Shown here: positions 1-8,884 of the stretch, one piece after another | Position numbering within the stretch: the first letter of the stretch is position 1 | Layout of the letters: each line of letters opens with the position of its first letter | Origin: Streptomyces aureus | GTDB taxonomy: Bacteria > Actinomycetota > Actinomycetes > Streptomycetales > Streptomycetaceae | Reading direction: 5' to 3' | NCBI RefSeq assembly: GCF_000725495.1 | Contig: NZ_JNZD01000013.1 | Coordinates: 558,001 to 622,000 of the forward strand | Length of the DNA: 64,000 bases | Notes under the pieces: model-generated | The model's input: only the letters and a program-made list of their open reading frames with translations | Databases searched by the model: none | Told to the model about the DNA's origin: nothing | Position numbers and translations under genes: made by a program

Positions 1-1657
1 GGCGTTCTCGCTGCCCGAGGTCTTCCTCGGTCTGGTCCCCGGCTGGGGCGGCTGCACGATCCTGCCGAACCTGATCGGCGCGGACAAGGCCGTCTCGGTG
101 ATCATCGAGAACTCGCTCAACCAGAACAAGCAGCTCAAGGGCGGCCAGGTCTACGACCTCGGCATCGCCGACGCGCTGTTCGAGGGTGCGGACTTCCTGG
201 AGCAGTCGCTCCTGTGGACGGCCGCCGTCCTCAAGGGCGAGATCGCGATCGAGCGCCCGGAGATCGACCGCGGCGAGGCCTGGGACCAGGCCGTCGCCCG
301 GGGCCGGTTCATCGCCGACGGCAAGGTGCACGGGGCCGCCCCGGCCGCCTACCGCGCGCTGGACATCATCGCCGCGGCCAAGGACGGGGACCTGCAGAAG
401 GGCTTCGACGCCGAGGACGTGGCGCTCGCCGACCTGATCATGGGTGGCGAACTGCGCTCCGGCATCTACGCCTTCAACCTGGTCCAGAAGCGCGGCAAGC
501 GTCCGGCCGGCGCGCCGGACAAGTCCCTCGCGCGTCCGGTCACCAAGGTGGGCGTCGTCGGCGCGGGCCTGATGGCCTCGCAGCTGGCCCTGCTCTTCCT
601 GCGCCGCCTCGAGGTGCCGGTCGTGCTGACCGACATCGACCAGGAGCGCGTCGACAAGGGTGTGGGCTACGTCCACGCCGAGATCGACAAGCTGCTGCTC
701 AAGGGCCGCGTCAACCAGGACAAGGCCAACCGCCTCAAGGCCCTGGTCTCCGGTGTCCTGGACAAGGCGGAGGGCTTCTCCGACGCGGACTTCATCATCG
801 AGGCCGTGTTCGAGGAGATCGGTGTCAAGCAGCAGGTGTTCGCCGAGGTCGAGGCGGTCGCCCCGGCTCACGCGATCCTCGCGACGAACACCTCGTCCCT
901 CTCCGTGTCGGAGATGGCGTCGAAGCTGAAGAACCCCGAGCGGGTCGTCGGCTTCCACTTCTTCAACCCGGTCGCGATCCTCCCGCTCCTGGAGATCGTG
1001 CGCGGCGAGCAGACGGACGACGCCTCGCTGGCCACGGCGTTCGCCGTCGCCAAGAAGCTGAAGAAGACCGCGGTGCTCACCAAGGACGCCCCGGCGTTCG
1101 TCGTGAACCGCATCCTGACCCGCTTCATGGGCGAGATCCAGAACGTCATCGACGAGGGCACCCCGGTCGCCGTGGCGGAGAAGGCGGTGGAGCCCCTGGG
1201 CCTGCCGATGTCTCCTCTCGTCCTCCTGGAGCTGGTCGGTCCCGCGATCGGTCTGCACGTCTCGGAGACCCTCAACCGGGCCTTCCCGGACCGCTTCACG
1301 GTCTCCCCGAACCTCGCGGCCGTCGTCAAGGCGGGCAAGCGCGGCTTCTACGTCTACGACTCCGGCAAGCCGGAGCTGGACCCCGAGGTCGCCGCGCTCC
1401 TGAAGCAGGGCGACGTCGTCCTGACCGAGGAGCAGGTGCGGGACCGGGTCCTCGACGCGGTCGCCCAGGAGATCGGGCTCATGCTCGACGAGGGTGTCGT
1501 CGCCGAGGCCCAGGACATCGACCTCTGCCTGATCACCGGCGCGGGCTGGCCCTTCCACCTGGGCGGCATCACGCCGTACCTGGACCGTGAGGGCGTCTCG
1601 GAGCGGGTGCGCGGCAAGCGGTTCCTGGAGCCGGGCGTGGCGTCGGTCCCGGCGTAA
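1..1657 (+). CDS. Bifunctional enoyl-CoA hydratase/3-hydroxyacyl-CoA dehydrogenase (3' part)
   Basis: The open frame enters from the left edge (codons in phase from base 2) and stops at 1655-1657, so the N-terminus is missing. The first visible residues, LPEVFLGLVPGWGG, are the end of a crotonase (enoyl-CoA hydratase) domain. From about base 541 follows an NAD-binding 3-hydroxyacyl-CoA dehydrogenase domain (VGVVGAGLMASQ, then the GFHFFNPV catalytic-histidine segment near base 950) and a C-terminal 3HCDH domain. This domain order is that of FadB/FadJ-type multifunctional beta-oxidation proteins, which hydrate enoyl-CoA and oxidise the 3-hydroxyacyl-CoA with NAD in the cytoplasm. A thiolase gene commonly precedes such genes, but that lies outside the window. 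A strong hairpin follows 19 bases after the stop, so this is the last gene of its transcript. Confidence 0.93.
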   Translation, partial: AFSLPEVFLGLVPGWGGCTILPNLIGADKAVSVIIENSLNQNKQLKGGQVYDLGIADALFEGADFLEQSLLWTAAVLKGEIAIERPEIDRGEAWDQAVARGRFIADGKVHGAAPAAYRALDIIAAAKDGDLQKGFDAEDVALADLIMGGELRSGIYAFNLVQKRGKRPAGAPDKSLARPVTKVGVVGAGLMASQLALLFLRRLEVPVVLTDIDQERVDKGVGYVHAEIDKLLLKGRVNQDKANRLKALVSGVLDKAEGFSDADFIIEAVFEEIGVKQQVFAEVEAVAPAHAILATNTSSLSVSEMASKLKNPERVVGFHFFNPVAILPLLEIVRGEQTDDASLATAFAVAKKLKKTAVLTKDAPAFVVNRILTRFMGEIQNVIDEGTPVAVAEKAVEPLGLPMSPLVLLELVGPAIGLHVSETLNRAFPDRFTVSPNLAAVVKAGKRGFYVYDSGKPELDPEVAALLKQGDVVLTEEQVRDRVLDAVAQEIGLMLDEGVVAEAQDIDLCLITGAGWPFHLGGITPYLDREGVSERVRGKRFLEPGVASVPA

Positions 1658-1676
1658 CACCCCACCGCTGCAACCG

Positions 1677-1707
1677 AAGGGGGCCTCCGGCGACGGAGGC
1701 CCCCTTT
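1677..1707 (+). terminator. Intrinsic terminator after the beta-oxidation gene
   Basis: Perfect 13-bp stem (1677-1689 with 1694-1706) around the loop GCGA, ending in TTT. It lies between two convergent genes and may serve both directions. Confidence 0.85.
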
Positions 1708-1805
1708 GCCGTGCGGGCGGCTTGTGGTGCGTACGGCTGTCGTGCGTACGGCCCTCGGGCGGGCGCCGCCGGATCGGCAGCGGCCGGCAGGCTCCGCGGA
1801 CCGGC

Positions 1806-3290
1806 TCAGTGGGCGGACAGGGACATGACGTCGAAGGTGACGGTCGCCGGTGGGGACGCCTCTCCCTCCTCGTTCGCCGCGACGATCTCGACGGTGTGGG
1901 GACCGGGGGCCCACTCGCCCTCCGCGTTCCAGAGCCAGCGGCCGTCGTGGGCGACCGGGCAGGAGCCGAGCAGGGTGCCGTTCCTCCGGAAACCGATGCG
2001 GGTGGCGCCGTTGGAGGCACCGGTGAAGCGGATGCCGCCCGAGAGGAGCTGCTGGCCCGGTTCGGGGGTGTGCGGCAGCGGGGGCAGGAGGGTGACCCGG
2101 GCCCCGGCGGTGTCGAAGTCCCGCTCGGGTTCCGTGGTCTCCGGCACCGGCGGCGGCGTGATCCGGTCCGACGTCGTGAACGTCACGTCGGTGCGGGCCG
2201 ACTGGATCCCGTTCCGGTCGACGGCGAAGAGGCGCACGGTGTGCTCGCCGGTGCTCCAGCCCTCCTCGCGCCGCCAGGTCCAGTCGCCCTCGGGGCCGAC
2301 GGGTGCCGAGGCCAGGTAGACGCCGTTCTGCCAGATGCTGACGCGTACCGCCCCGGGTGCGCGGCCGGTGAGGGCGGCTCCGCTCACGGGCTGCGGGTCG
2401 TGCGGGGGCGGCGCGGTGACGACAGGTGCCGCGAGCCAGTCCTGGACGACGGAGGTCGCGGCGAGGAACCCGGTGATGCCCGACCGGTCGGCGTCGGGTT
2501 CCTCGTAGCCGTGCCGGGTGAAGCCCAGTCTCGGGCTGATGCCCTCCACGAGCAGACCGGCGATCCCGAGCAGCGGAGGCGTGTTGCGCTGGGTGACCTT
2601 GCCGTGGCCGGTGATGTGCGGGGACTCGCTGTAGAGGAAGTTGAAGTTCGGGTACCGCTGGAGCAGTCCCAGATACGGCTCGATCTGGGTGGCGTACTGC
2701 TCGTCCTGCGGCGAGGACACCAGGTAGAGGTGGGCGGCCGGGTTGGCCTCGGAGGCCAGCAGGTCGGTCAGGACGGTGTCGAGACGCCGGACCATGTCCT
2801 CGGGCATCGTCTCGCCGAGCATGTGGCGGCCGGTGCGCGGATACATGTCGCGGACGAAGCTGCCGATCCGCAGCTGCGGGACGCTGGCGACGATGTTGCG
2901 GAAACCGTGGCGCAGTCCGAAGTACAGGGCCGCGCTGCCGCCCTTGGAGCTGCCCCACAGGGTCACGTCGGCCGGCGTCAGCCCGAGGGCGTTCATCACC
3001 CGCCGGACGAGCCCGATCACGGACCGCTCGACCCCGAAGTCCCCGTCCTTGCACAGGTAGTAGGTGTTGCCGCCGTCGAACCGGTCGCGGATCCAGAGGA
3101 TGTTGGAGCGCAGATTGTCGAGGACGCCGGTGGCCCAGCCGTAGTCGTCCGGGGCGTCGATGTTGGCGAAGACGACCGTGAGGTGCCGGTTGCCGCCCCG
3201 CGCGTGGGCGAACCGGTACTCCACGGGGTAGGCGCCCGAGGCGTCGATCCCCGAGATCACCGTGCGGCCCTTGGCGGCTGATGGAGACAT
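1806..3290 (-). CDS. Asp2-like alpha/beta-hydrolase with two C-terminal Ig-like domains
   Basis: 494 aa. The frame is open further upstream, but ATG 3290 has AAGGAAAG nine bases ahead. Residues 1-280 look like an alpha/beta-hydrolase with a nucleophile elbow GSSKGG (Ser115) and candidate Asp196 (SSPQDEQ) and His229 (TGHGK), as in proteins annotated accessory Sec Asp2-like. Residues about 305-494 hold two Ig-like/Big modules, each with a similar GxWxWRxE/GxWLWNAEGEW strand and a GPHTV/GEHTV strand. No signal peptide is evident. It lies 97 bases downstream of the teichoic-acid polymerase fusion and is probably cotranscribed, so I infer a role in modifying or attaching a surface polymer, for example as an acyl-transferase or esterase. 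The substrate is unknown. The fold assignment rests on motifs only. Confidence 0.72.
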   Translation of the reverse strand: MSPSAAKGRTVISGIDASGAYPVEYRFAHARGGNRHLTVVFANIDAPDDYGWATGVLDNLRSNILWIRDRFDGGNTYYLCKDGDFGVERSVIGLVRRVMNALGLTPADVTLWGSSKGGSAALYFGLRHGFRNIVASVPQLRIGSFVRDMYPRTGRHMLGETMPEDMVRRLDTVLTDLLASEANPAAHLYLVSSPQDEQYATQIEPYLGLLQRYPNFNFLYSESPHITGHGKVTQRNTPPLLGIAGLLVEGISPRLGFTRHGYEEPDADRSGITGFLAATSVVQDWLAAPVVTAPPPHDPQPVSGAALTGRAPGAVRVSIWQNGVYLASAPVGPEGDWTWRREEGWSTGEHTVRLFAVDRNGIQSARTDVTFTTSDRITPPPVPETTEPERDFDTAGARVTLLPPLPHTPEPGQQLLSGGIRFTGASNGATRIGFRRNGTLLGSCPVAHDGRWLWNAEGEWAPGPHTVEIVAANEEGEASPPATVTFDVMSLSAH

Positions 3291-3387
3291 GCTGCGCTTT
3301 CCTTGTCGTGCGAAGAGGGAGCGTGCCGCGGCGCCGTTGCGAAGGGGCGCCGCGGACACGCTCATGAAGTGACCGGGCCGTACGCGG

Positions 3388-6300
3388 TCAGCGGGCCATG
3401 CCCTCGGCGATCCTGCCGAGGGCAACCCGGCTGTCGTCGGCGTCGCCCCGCGCGGGCTGGCTGGGCAGGCCGTTCACGGGCCGGCCGGGGCCCGCCGCGG
3501 CCTCCTGCGAGGTCGGCCGCGACGCGAACGCGTCCCAGGAGAGCGGGGTCAGGGGACGCCCCTGGTGCCGGGTGGCCGCGGAGCCCGCTTCGGGGGCCCG
3601 TGCCTCCCCGGGGGCGAGGTCGCCTCCGGCGGTCAGCATCCGGTCGGCCAGCCGGGCCGCGGCGAAGCCGTCGTCGAGGTCGCAGAACTCCCGCTGGAAG
3701 GCGCGGTAGCGCTCGGCGTAGGCGTCCTGGATCCCGTCGATGTCCCGTACGGCGTCGACCAGTTCACCGGACGTGCTCACCAGCGGTCCGGGGGCCTTGC
3801 CCTCGAAGTCGAAGTAGAAGCCGCGCAGGGTGTCGCGGTAGTGGTCCAGGTCGTAGGTGAAGAACAGGATCGGGCGGCCGGTGTTGACGTAGTCGAACAT
3901 CAGGGACGAGTAGTCCGTGATCATCACGTCGGTGATCAGGGACAGGTCGGCCATGTCCGGGTAGTCGGAGACGTCGAAGACGAAGCCGTCGCCGGCTCCG
4001 GGGACCGGGTCCACCACGTTGGGGTGACGGCGTACCAGGAGCACGTGGTCCGCGCCCAGTCGGGCCCGCGCGTCCTCCAGGTCGATCCGGAAGTCCAGCT
4101 TGTACTTGCCGGGCGCGTAGAACTGGTCGTCGCGCCAGGTCGGCGCGTACATCACGACCCGCTTGCCGTCGGGCAGTCCGATCCGGCGGCGGATCTCCCG
4201 CTCCCGGTGCTCGGTGCCGGGCCGGCGCAGGAGGTCGTTGCGCGGGTAGCCGCACTCGACCATCTCGCCCGGGAAGCCGAAGGCGCGCCGCAGGATCGGG
4301 GTGGAGAAGCTGTTGGGCGAGACCAGCATGTCCCAGTTCCGCACCTCCTTCTCGACGCGTTCCAGGTAGCGCTGGTCGGCGAAGTGGATGGCCTCGATGT
4401 CGTGGCCGATCTTCTTCAGCGGGGTGCCGTGCCAGGTCTGCACGACGACCTGGCCGTCGCGCTTGTGGAACCAGTCGGGCAGGTGGTTGTTGGCGACCAC
4501 GTAGCGGCTGGTGGCCAGGGCCTCGTACCACTGCGGGGACCACATGCGCACCGGTGTGGCGGTCGGCGGGACCTGGACCTGGTCGTCGCGGACGACCCAC
4601 AGGTGGTCGAGGGGGACGCCACGGCGCACCAGTTCCTCGTGCAGGGCGCGCGGGCTGTCCGAGTACTGGGTGCCCTTGAACGCGTCCAGGAGGATCGCGG
4701 GGCGCACCTTGTCGCGGCGCGCCGCCGGATAGGCCTTGGTGCGCAGCAGCTTCTGGCGGTACGGGCCGCGGGCGTCGTCCGGCATGGCGGAGTGGACGAG
4801 CAGGGACAGCCGGTCGTAGGCCTCGGCCTGGAGCTCGTAGCGGCGTTCGGCCGCCTCGTACTGAGCGGGGAAGGCGGGGACGATCTCCTGCTCGATCTTG
4901 AGCATGAGGTCGCCCAGCCGGTCCTCGCGGGCGACCGCGGACGGGTCCTGGCGGCGCAGGAAGAAGTCCCAGCGTCCGGACGCGAGGGGGATGTCGCCGG
5001 CGAGGGTGCGCATGGCGGCCGGGGTCAGGACGGCCCGGAACGCGTCGCCGTCCCACTGGAGGGGGACGGGGCGTTCGGCTCCGTGGGCCCGCGAGCGGAC
5101 CACCAGGTGGGCGTCGCGGTACTCGCGCTCGGTGAGGCGGTCGGCGGCCAGGTAGCGGCCGGTGACCTCCAGGGAGCCGTCCTCGTGCCAGGCGAAACCG
5201 GTCGCCGTCGGCAGGGTGGCGCGTTCGAAGAGCACCAGATAGCCGGAGCCGTTGCGGTGGACGACGACCTCGCGGTCGCCCTCGCGGGTCTGGAGCGGGG
5301 CGGGCAGGGGGTAGTGCCCGTCGGGGGTCTGCTCGGCGACCACCGGGTAGATGGTCATCTTGCGGCCCTCGACGTGGAAGGTGGTCTTCCAGCCGTTGCT
5401 GCCCATGCTCCAGGACTGGGGCACGTCCACGCCGGACGCGGCGTCGGCGCGGTGTCCGGGCACCAGGGCGTCCAGCGGGATCCGGGCGGTGAAGGTGCAC
5501 CAGCCGTCGCCGCCGGGCAGGAAGCGGACGCCGGCGTCATGGCGTCCGGCGCCGCTCATGCTGGTGAAACGGAGCTTGCCCCACTCGGGCACCCGGGGAC
5601 CGAGGTAGACGCCGCTGAGCTCCAGCTGGTCACCGGTGATCCGGTGGCCCGTGATCCGGCAGCGCACGACTTCCACCCGCAGCTTGAGCTTGCCCTGCAG
5701 AAACACGGGCAGCACGCGGGTGTTGCGGTCGACGTAGCGGTACGGCGGATTGGCGGCGGTTCCGGCGCCGCCGCGGCCGATGCCCCGGTAGCGGAACAGC
5801 CCGCGGCTCAGGACGCCGACGGCGACGTCCCAGGTGCCCTCGGTCCACTCGCCCTTGTGCTTGAGGCGCGTGGTGTCGATCTGGGTCTCGAAACCGGCCC
5901 AGTCGTAGCAGTAACGATTCTGCGCAGAGTGTTCGGTGGCCTGGGGCGCGTACGTCGTCTTCGCGGTGCCGAGGACCATCCGCCCCTGCTTCTTGTTGCG
6001 CAGGGCGACGGCCTTCACCGACATGTGCTTCTTGTGCACGTTGATGTAGCGGACGTACGCCGCGCCGGTGAGGGTGAGCTGATGGCCGTCGGGGCTCCAA
6101 CGGGCGCCCTCCAGCGACCCGTGCAGCGAGAACTCCTTGTCCAGCCGGTAGGCCTTCTTGTCGAGGCCGACTTCCCGGTCGCCCAGGAAGGGGTAGTTCA
6201 GATAGCGGCGCAGACGCCGCTGGACGGGCATCGGACCGCCGCGCCGCTCGAAGCCGATGACCTCCAGCAGCTCGGCCAGCCGGCGCTCGCGCACCAGCAG

Positions 6301-7245
6301 CCACTTGATCCGGGCGTCGGCCGGCAGTCCGTCGATGATGGCGGGGTCCGCCTCGTCGAGGAACTCGTTGGCCCACCGCATGAAGGCCTCGCGGTACTCC
6401 TCGTCGGCGTCCGGGAGCACCTTCAGGTGGAGCATCAGGTCGGACTTGAGGCAGGCGAGGTCGTACTTGCGCTTGCTCTCCTCGTAGAGCCGGGAGCGGC
6501 GTTCGGCGAGGAAGCGGCTCACGGACTGCACGGCGGCGACCCGGTCGCGCAGGTTGGACAGCTCGGTGTGCCGCTGGGTGATCGAGGGGGCGGCTCCGCC
6601 CTCGCGGCGGCGCCAGAAGTAGACGACGTCGGTGACGACGTCGACCTTGGCGGCCCGGAAGTGGGCGTACATGTTGACCCAGGAGTCCTCGTAGAGGACG
6701 CCCTCGGGGAACTTGATGAAGTGGCAGTCCCAGAAGGACCGCCGGAACAGCTTGTTCCACACCGTCCGGTCGTAGATGAGCGCGTCGAACTTCGTGATGT
6801 GGGTGCCGCGCCGGTTCTTCTGCATCGGGCTCTGGTGCAGGGGCGACTGCCACTTCGTGGTGGAGTTCATCATCTGCACGTTGCCGGAGACGAAGTCCGA
6901 GCCGGACTCCTGCAGGGTGCGCGTCAGCAGTTCGTAGGTGTACTCGGGGATGACGTCGTCACCGTCGACGAAGGCGATGAACTCGGCGCGTGGGTGCATG
7001 GCCCGCAGGCCGGTGTTCCGGGCGTGTCCGGGACCGTGCGCGTCCTGCCGGACGAGCCGGAAGCGCGGGTCGGCGGCGCAGAACTCGGCGGCGATACGTG
7101 TCGAACCGTCGGTGGAGCCGTCGTCGACGAGGATCACCTCGAAGTCGCGGAACGACTGACGCGCTATCGATTCCAGACACTCTGTGAGATAAGCCTCGAC
7201 ATTCTGGAACGGAACGACAACGCCGAGACGCGGATGATGCGTCAA
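3388..7245 (-). CDS. GT2 glycosyltransferase fused to TagF-type CDP-glycerol glycerophosphotransferase
   Basis: 1285 aa. The start is TTG 7245: GGTAGGAG ends six bases ahead and no in-frame ATG fits. Residues 1-230 are a family 2 glycosyltransferase (VVVPFQNVEAYL, then VILVDDGSTDGSTR and AFVDGDDV). The middle (about 330-830) is a long beta-rich segment without a family I recognise. Residues about 860-1240 are a CDP-glycerol:poly(glycerophosphate) glycerophosphotransferase domain (TWHGTPLKKIGHD near 938, ITDYSSLMFDY near 1107), the membrane-associated GT-B enzyme that extends wall teichoic acid chains. The protein could therefore add sugars and polymerise glycerol- or ribitol-phosphate. It is divergent from the LCP ligase gene, with a PHO-box-like sequence between them. 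The last 40 or so residues are low complexity. Confidence 0.9.
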   Translation of the reverse strand: MTHHPRLGVVVPFQNVEAYLTECLESIARQSFRDFEVILVDDGSTDGSTRIAAEFCAADPRFRLVRQDAHGPGHARNTGLRAMHPRAEFIAFVDGDDVIPEYTYELLTRTLQESGSDFVSGNVQMMNSTTKWQSPLHQSPMQKNRRGTHITKFDALIYDRTVWNKLFRRSFWDCHFIKFPEGVLYEDSWVNMYAHFRAAKVDVVTDVVYFWRRREGGAAPSITQRHTELSNLRDRVAAVQSVSRFLAERRSRLYEESKRKYDLACLKSDLMLHLKVLPDADEEYREAFMRWANEFLDEADPAIIDGLPADARIKWLLVRERRLAELLEVIGFERRGGPMPVQRRLRRYLNYPFLGDREVGLDKKAYRLDKEFSLHGSLEGARWSPDGHQLTLTGAAYVRYINVHKKHMSVKAVALRNKKQGRMVLGTAKTTYAPQATEHSAQNRYCYDWAGFETQIDTTRLKHKGEWTEGTWDVAVGVLSRGLFRYRGIGRGGAGTAANPPYRYVDRNTRVLPVFLQGKLKLRVEVVRCRITGHRITGDQLELSGVYLGPRVPEWGKLRFTSMSGAGRHDAGVRFLPGGDGWCTFTARIPLDALVPGHRADAASGVDVPQSWSMGSNGWKTTFHVEGRKMTIYPVVAEQTPDGHYPLPAPLQTREGDREVVVHRNGSGYLVLFERATLPTATGFAWHEDGSLEVTGRYLAADRLTEREYRDAHLVVRSRAHGAERPVPLQWDGDAFRAVLTPAAMRTLAGDIPLASGRWDFFLRRQDPSAVAREDRLGDLMLKIEQEIVPAFPAQYEAAERRYELQAEAYDRLSLLVHSAMPDDARGPYRQKLLRTKAYPAARRDKVRPAILLDAFKGTQYSDSPRALHEELVRRGVPLDHLWVVRDDQVQVPPTATPVRMWSPQWYEALATSRYVVANNHLPDWFHKRDGQVVVQTWHGTPLKKIGHDIEAIHFADQRYLERVEKEVRNWDMLVSPNSFSTPILRRAFGFPGEMVECGYPRNDLLRRPGTEHREREIRRRIGLPDGKRVVMYAPTWRDDQFYAPGKYKLDFRIDLEDARARLGADHVLLVRRHPNVVDPVPGAGDGFVFDVSDYPDMADLSLITDVMITDYSSLMFDYVNTGRPILFFTYDLDHYRDTLRGFYFDFEGKAPGPLVSTSGELVDAVRDIDGIQDAYAERYRAFQREFCDLDDGFAAARLADRMLTAGGDLAPGEARAPEAGSAATRHQGRPLTPLSWDAFASRPTSQEAAAGPGRPVNGLPSQPARGDADDSRVALGRIAEGMAR

Positions 7246-7449
7246 TTTGACTCCTACCGAGACAACTCACCCAGTGAGTTCATCGATCAGCTGACACTGG
7301 GCACCCCCGTGACCCGGCGGATCCGCGGCCCCTGCCGCGCGACGACCACCGTCCCGTGAGCTCGGACACGAGCCCCCTCCACCCGATGATCACAGGACCT
7401 GCACATTCTTAGCCAAGGTTCCCGCTGAGTCAACGAGAGGCAACGTGGC

Positions 7450-7471
7450 GTTCACCTGAGGTTCAACGAGA
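7450..7471. promoter_or_regulatory. Candidate PHO box (PhoP direct repeats)
   Basis: Two adjacent 11-base units, GTTCACCTGAG and GTTCAACGAGA, in the arrangement of Streptomyces PhoP direct-repeat units (consensus GKTCAYYYRSG). The first matches at about 10 of 11 positions and the second at 8. Weaker units with CAACGAGAG/CAACGTGG precede them. Phosphate control would fit teichoic-acid genes on both sides. Not tested. Confidence 0.5.
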
Positions 7472-7507
7472 AGCCATCCCCCTGTAAAACGCGCTCGTCA
7501 GGGCACC

Positions 7508-7513
7508 TATAGT
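7508..7513 (+). promoter_or_regulatory. Candidate -10 box of the LCP gene
   Basis: TATAGT, about 95 bases ahead of the LCP start. TGTAAA at 7483-7488 is a poor -35 partner at 19-base spacing. PHO-box units lie just upstream, as expected for an activated promoter. Confidence 0.4.
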
Positions 7514-7608
7514 TCGCACTGCACCGCTTCGTTCCCGTCGGGCCGGCTCCCCCTCCCGGACCCCACAACTCCGCTCGCGCGGAGCCCGTGAGGAGAGGAC
7601 CCCACCCC

Positions 7609-8718
7609 ATGACGTACAACGCCCTGCCCGAAAAGCGGCCCGGCGACGAGACGCACGGCACCGGACGGCGCGGCACCGGACGGCGCGGCACCGGGCCACG
7701 CCGGAGGCGCCGCGGACGCATCGTCCTGCTGACGCTCCTGGTCCTGCTGCTGACCGCCGGTGGCACCGCCTACTGGCTCTACAGCGACCTGGACGGCAAC
7801 ATCAAGGGCGTCGACCTCGACGAGGCGCTCGGCGACGACCGGCCCGAGAAGCTGCCCACCTCGGGGCAGAACATCCTGGTCCTCGGCTCCGACTCGCGCG
7901 CCGGCGCGAACGCGGCGCTCAAGACGGGTCGTGTCTCCGGGGCGCGGTCCGACACCGCCCTGGTGATGCACATACCCGAGGGCCGGCAGAAGGCCTTCGC
8001 GGTCAGCATCCCGCGCGACACCCTGGTCACCCGCCCCGAGTGCACCCGGGCGGACGGCACGAAGGTGCCCTCCGCACAGCGGGTCATGTTCAACTCCATC
8101 TACTCCCAGGTCGGTTCGGCCTGCGTGGTGAAGACCGTGGAGAAGATCTCCGGGATCCGCATGGACCACTACATGGAGATCGACTTCGCCGGCTTCAAGG
8201 GCCTGGTGGACGCGATAGGCGGCGTGACCGTCACCGTCGACAAGGACATCCACGACACCTCCAGCGGCCTCGACCTGACCGCCGGGACACACCGGCTGGA
8301 CGGCACGCAGTCGCTGGAGTTCGTACGGACCCGGCACGGCATCGGCGACGGCAGCGACCTCGGACGCATCGGGCTGCAGCAGCGGTTCCTGACCGCGCTG
8401 CTCTCCGAGATCAAGAAGCAGGACCTGCTGGGCAGCCCCGCCAAGACCTACCGGATCGCCGACAGTCTGACCCGGGCGCTCACCACCGACTCCGACCTCG
8501 CCTCGCTCTCGGCGCTGGCCGACTTCGGCCGGAGCATGAACGGCGTCGACCCGTCCACCATGGAGACGATCATGCTCCCGGTGGCGTACGACAGGATCGA
8601 CCCCAACCGCGTGGTGGCCGCCGAACCAGGGGCCTCGAAGCTGTGGAAGGCCCTGCGCACCGACTCCGCGATCCCCGAGTCGGCGAAGAAGTCGCCCGCC
8701 ACGGGCGGGAGTTCCTGA
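7609..8718 (+). CDS. LytR-CpsA-Psr (LCP) family glycopolymer ligase
   Basis: 369 aa. The frame is open from a GTG at 7588, but that stretch contains GAGGAGAGGA, the ribosome-binding site of ATG 7609. The cytoplasmic N-terminus is Arg-rich with a GTGRR repeat encoded by 15-bp DNA repeats. One transmembrane helix follows (IVLLTLLVLLL). The extracellular LCP domain has the usual acidic and arginine motifs: LGSDSRAG, ARSDTALVMHI, SIPRDT and RTRHG with DLGRIGLQQRFL. LCP enzymes move undecaprenyl-linked teichoic acids or other anionic polymers to peptidoglycan. Its position opposite the TagF fusion suggests it attaches that polymer, or the PGA made by the genes downstream. A strong hairpin follows the stop. 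Confidence 0.93.
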   Translation: MTYNALPEKRPGDETHGTGRRGTGRRGTGPRRRRRGRIVLLTLLVLLLTAGGTAYWLYSDLDGNIKGVDLDEALGDDRPEKLPTSGQNILVLGSDSRAGANAALKTGRVSGARSDTALVMHIPEGRQKAFAVSIPRDTLVTRPECTRADGTKVPSAQRVMFNSIYSQVGSACVVKTVEKISGIRMDHYMEIDFAGFKGLVDAIGGVTVTVDKDIHDTSSGLDLTAGTHRLDGTQSLEFVRTRHGIGDGSDLGRIGLQQRFLTALLSEIKKQDLLGSPAKTYRIADSLTRALTTDSDLASLSALADFGRSMNGVDPSTMETIMLPVAYDRIDPNRVVAAEPGASKLWKALRTDSAIPESAKKSPATGGSS

Positions 8719-8723
8719 CCTGC

Positions 8724-8773
8724 GGACACGGGCCCGGCCGCTGCCTCGACAGGTGGCGGCCGGGCCCGTGTCC
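8724..8773 (+). terminator. Long hairpin terminator after the LCP gene
   Basis: Perfect 18-bp stem (8724-8741 with 8756-8773) with a 14-base loop that can extend by CCT/AGG pairing. There is no T-run, as usual in Streptomyces. It sits between convergent genes. A 14-base direct repeat (GGCCGCTCGCCGGG at 8829 and 8866) follows in the gap. Confidence 0.8.
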
Positions 8774-8884
8774 ATGGACGGCGGTGCCGGGCCGGACGCC
8801 GGGCGGTGTGGGACCGCAGGCGGTGTCCGGCCGCTCGCCGGGTGGTCCGGACCGCCGACGGTGACGGCCGCTCGCCGGGCGGTC

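Larger units (their letters stand above)
7246..7608. other. Divergent intergenic region, teichoic polymerase / LCP
   Basis: No gene seen in this 363-bp gap. It is less GC-rich around 7390-7520 than its surroundings and holds the candidate PHO box (7450-7471) and the -10 candidate at 7508. Confidence 0.6.

Noticed and set aside
1587..3281. Long plus-strand open frame opposite the Asp2-like gene
   Set aside because: Gly/Val/Asp-rich product with no motif; the minus-strand gene has domains, a ribosome-binding site and proper third-position GC. Such antisense frames are common in high-GC DNA.
3565..7359. 1264-aa plus-strand open frame opposite the GT2-TagF gene
   Set aside because: Composition (VEVAQEL-like repeats, no domains) is typical of the complement of a Streptomyces gene; the opposite strand carries clear enzyme motifs.
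8829..8879. Pair of 14-base direct repeats after the LCP terminator
   Set aside because: Only two copies 37 bases apart in very GC-rich sequence; too little to call a repeat element.
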